Source: Monarcha castaneiventris obscurior
Lineage: Eukaryota; Chordata; Aves; Passeriformes; Monarchidae
Reading direction: 5' to 3'
Assembly: GCA_026261815.1 (NCBI GenBank)
Contig: JAMPIT010000437.1
Coordinates: 5,096,001 to 5,160,000 of the forward strand
DNA length: 64,000 nucleotides
Below are positions 61,195 to 64,000 of this stretch, piece after piece (within the stretch, counting starts at the first letter, position 1; the number at the start of each line of letters is the position of its first letter). A program made the position numbers and the translations under genes. Under the pieces are notes generated by a model. That model had not been told where the DNA came from. It worked only from the letters and a program-made list of their open reading frames with translations, and ran no database searches.

Positions 61195-61474
61195 CCAGGA
61201 GAGTACTAAGACATCTCAATAATCACAATTAGATGTAATTTAGAGTCCTCAAAAACCACCTCCCTAGAAGTTACATCAAATTCATATTTGGGGTAATAAC
61301 TGATTGAGATTTACTTACATGTGCATAATTTACCCACGTGTTGAATTCTAGATAGAGTTTGGATGTGTGACAGGAAGTGCAGATGGAAACCAAAGTCTTC
61401 TATCCATGAGTTCTCATATGGTTTTGGAACACCTTTATTTCATGTTATAGTCACCGATGGGCAGCTGAAATCTT

Positions 61475-61490
61475 TCTTCATTAATGAAGA
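61475..61490. repeat. perfect 16-bp palindrome with a homeodomain-like core
   Basis: TCTTCATTAATGAAGA reads identically on both strands. The centre ATTAAT holds two opposed ATTA/TAAT half-sites. Confidence 0.6.
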
Positions 61491-61599
61491 TGGGGAAAAA
61501 GTTTAGCTACTGGCCAGTTTGAGTTTTAAGAAATGTGATTTAAAAATCATGATGCAAAAGAAGATCTATTCTGAGTGATATCAAATTTGGCCTTGATTT

Positions 61600-61621
61600 A
61601 AGTTTGTTTATTAACAAACTT
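61600..61621. repeat. 9-bp-stem hairpin with 4-base loop containing a forkhead-like site
   Basis: AAGTTTGTT, loop TATT, AACAAACTT, a perfect inverted repeat. TGTTTATT across the left arm and loop fits a forkhead (FOX) core. It lies 110 bases from the 16-bp palindrome. Confidence 0.6.
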
Positions 61622-64000
61622 GAGTCCTTTGTGAGAACCAGATGGGGAAATCACCAACACCTCACAGGCTCATGCCCCCTGCTTGAACACTCATGGTGCC
61701 AAGCTGTGCTCGTAGAGATTTGTCAAATGAGAACATATTTAACTGTTTCACCGAATCTAAATGTATTAAAACATAACTGTAAAACCCTAGGGTCTTATTT
61801 TGATATTTTGATTGTTAATGGTTCGTGCTGACTGGGGCTACTCAGGAAACTGTGTCTGGGTACAGAGGTGCATGTGATCGTGATGGAAACTGGGTCAAAA
61901 CTATCAGCTCTTAAAAATCCCCTGAAGTGTCTATTTGCCTTGCTGGCAAAATATTAATCTGTGAGCTTTGTTTCTGGATATCTGGATTCGATACCTGAAA
62001 CCTGCAATGAGAGACTGCAGAGTCCTGATTACACAGGAGGCAAATCAGGCCCACAAGAAGTCTTTTACCTTTTTTCTTTCTTACTTGTACCTTAAATATC
62101 ATGAGGAAATTTAACTTTGTGACGCAGTTGACCTAAGGATAAAAGTGTTGTTTAATATGATTATGGGTTGCACGAGTCTAAAGTGTTATATCTCATATGT
62201 GAATGCGTCCACTTTGAACCCTAATACTTATATGGGAAATAAGACCAGTTGCTAGATCAGGGAATTAAGGCGAAAAAGACAAATCGGCTCAGGAAGCCCC
62301 AGGATCTCAGCACTAGACAATTAACAATTTCTTTATTTTAATGCTTCCATTTATTGTTTTCCTAGTATTCAGTAAAGGCCTCTTCACACCTTGAGAAGGA
62401 AGAAAATGTTCTCACACTGTTAAAACTGTGGTCACTAAATAGAGGAATATCTTTTTATAGTATGTCCAAATTATTCTGTTATATTTGTAGAACAATATTT
62501 CAATGGCTATTTGAAGTTCTCTGTGAGGTTGCACAAGAGGTTACTTTAACTCTTGACAATATCTGCTTTGATATTAAAAATAATCTCAGAATGGATTAAA
62601 ATAATTCAAATAAGATTTTTAATTTTCTGCATAAATAAAATTTCTTGAAATTTTAGGACCTCAGTATTTAATCAGTTCTAATACTCTAGATGGATCTTTG
62701 ATTCCATTCAAGGGAAAAAAACCATAGAATGTCTTGGGAATCACATCTGCTTCTACCAGAATCATGATAAGATTTGTTTTAGAGAGTAGTATGCATTATT
62801 CAAAGGAGGGGAAATAAATGTTTATAGTCAAAAGAAGAAAAGGGAAAATGAAAACTGAAGTTTAAGCACTTCAGGAAACTGTTGGGCATTGTTTCTGAGA
62901 TAAGTTGTCCCTCACTTTTTCATAATTTACTGTCAGGAGGCTTTCAGCTGCCCAGCACCCTTGAAAACCAAACCATTTTCACAGACTTCAAAGTATGAAG
63001 TTGCACTTCTTTTTTTGCCAATATATTTGCCAATAACTTATTGATATTTGATATGCATAATTACATATCTCTTATTGATGTAACTTGTGCTGTATTAAAC
63101 TTTAAGCTACAGTCGTGTAGTGAATAAGGAATTAATCCAAAAAGAAAGCATAAAGGTCTTATCCTCTGCCTCAAAATGCCTGGGCATCTGCATTTTGCTT
63201 TCTATCTAAAGGTTGTGGATGAGGATGTGAATTTGGGAGCTAAGCAAGCTGACAATTTCTTTTCAAAGTCATCCTTTCTGTAATTCATTTTCAGCCTTTT
63301 CAGTCTCCCTTGGACAGTCACAAAAGACAGCTTTATTATGCAGTTCTCTTCCCCTATTTTTGTACATATCATTTTCTGTTTGTCATGTTTAGGGCACCTT
63401 CATTTCCTCTGTCTCACAGAAGCAGAGATGATTACATTAAGCGTGGAAGTCTTCTCTTTTTACTTTTGGTCAGTAAACCATAGAATTATTTTCCATTATT
63501 CTTCATAAATTTTGGTGGGGTGGTTCTGGTTGAGTGTTAATGTGGCAAGACCCACATGGTAACAAAGAACTGCTATTACAAGCTGGGGAAGGGTAAACTT
63601 GTATTAATAAAGTGACTTTATGTTGTCCTTGGGAGATATATTAGGTACTTGCTGCCTTACAGCATCTTCCCTTCCATATAAATCCCCAGCAAAAGATGTA
63701 GGAGTTAGAAGAGACTGGAATATGTTTTCAATCCTGTTTAATCACTGCAAGTAAAGGGAAGGTATTAGAAATACCCCTGAGGCTAATCCTGACAAATCAC
63801 CCTCATTCTGAAAGGTAGAACTGATATGTGAGGCCGTGTTACATTGGAGTTTCCACCCGTAGCAGAACCTGAGAAAGCCTGAAGCCGCTGGCCTTACACA
63901 GAGACTTTGTGAACCTGATCTTCTGGATGCCCAGTTTAAAGCTCTTAAGGAATTCAGGCATTGCAGTGGTGGGGATTATGTGGATAATGTATTGGCCAGA
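61622..64000. other. noncoding stretch, no gene recognised
   Basis: AT-rich with only short chance frames. The one notable structure is a pair of identical TTTGCCAATA decamers at 63014-63023 and 63026-63035, 12 bases apart. Confidence 0.6.
63014..63035 (+). promoter_or_regulatory. paired NFI-like half-sites spaced 12 bp
   Basis: TTTGCCAATA occurs twice with a 12-base period. Each copy contains TTGCCAA, the NFI half-site, and CCAAT. The spacing is about one helical turn. Function is inferred. Confidence 0.25.

Noticed and set aside
62716..62745. CCATAGAATG...TTGGGAA resembling the reverse complement of a CR1 3' end
   Set aside because: Only about 20 bases agree and the following segment does not match CR1.

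Overview
This window reads as vertebrate, almost certainly bird, nuclear DNA. It is AT-rich (roughly 38-40% GC by eye) and CpG-poor. It carries no operon-like packing of genes. Its recognisable mobile DNA consists of 3'-truncated CR1 LINEs ending in the ATTCTATG-type 3' terminus typical of sauropsid CR1. The low repeat density, with no SINE family recognised, fits a bird better than a turtle or crocodile. No species can be named from the sequence alone.

Layout. The first ~240 bases are open in frame +1 from the window edge and encode a convincing membrane-spanning segment followed by a basic tail. This may be the end, or an internal exon, of a plus-strand gene lying mostly upstream. Nearly everything from 240 to 64000 appears to be intergenic or intronic. 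Recognisable repeats are four CR1 copies (28022-28298, 31051-31178, 40310-41144, 51325-51582) and one older, non-CR1 LINE reverse-transcriptase fossil (45050-45725). All five lie on the plus strand. The 40310-41144 CR1 copy keeps the end of ORF2 but is dead: its FADD box has a one-base deletion and an Asp-to-Gly change.

Smaller structures include a perfect 75-bp tandem duplication (17772-17913), several 23-34-bp tandem doublets, homopolymer and dinucleotide tracts, perfect palindromes and hairpins, a strong G-quadruplex candidate on the minus strand (35310-35339), and isolated motifs resembling RFX, CTCF, AP-1, SOX and NFI sites. A few plus-strand segments have a splice-acceptor-like pyrimidine tract or good splice signals followed by an open frame (19025-19262, 39751-39919, 45837-46024, 51128-51217). 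They are exon candidates only. No rRNA, tRNA, CRISPR or intact mobile element was seen.

No previously undescribed multi-gene system was found. The items most worth checking are the partial transmembrane exon at the left edge, the non-CR1 LINE fossil, the in-frame 75-bp duplication, the short exon candidates and the G-quadruplex tract.
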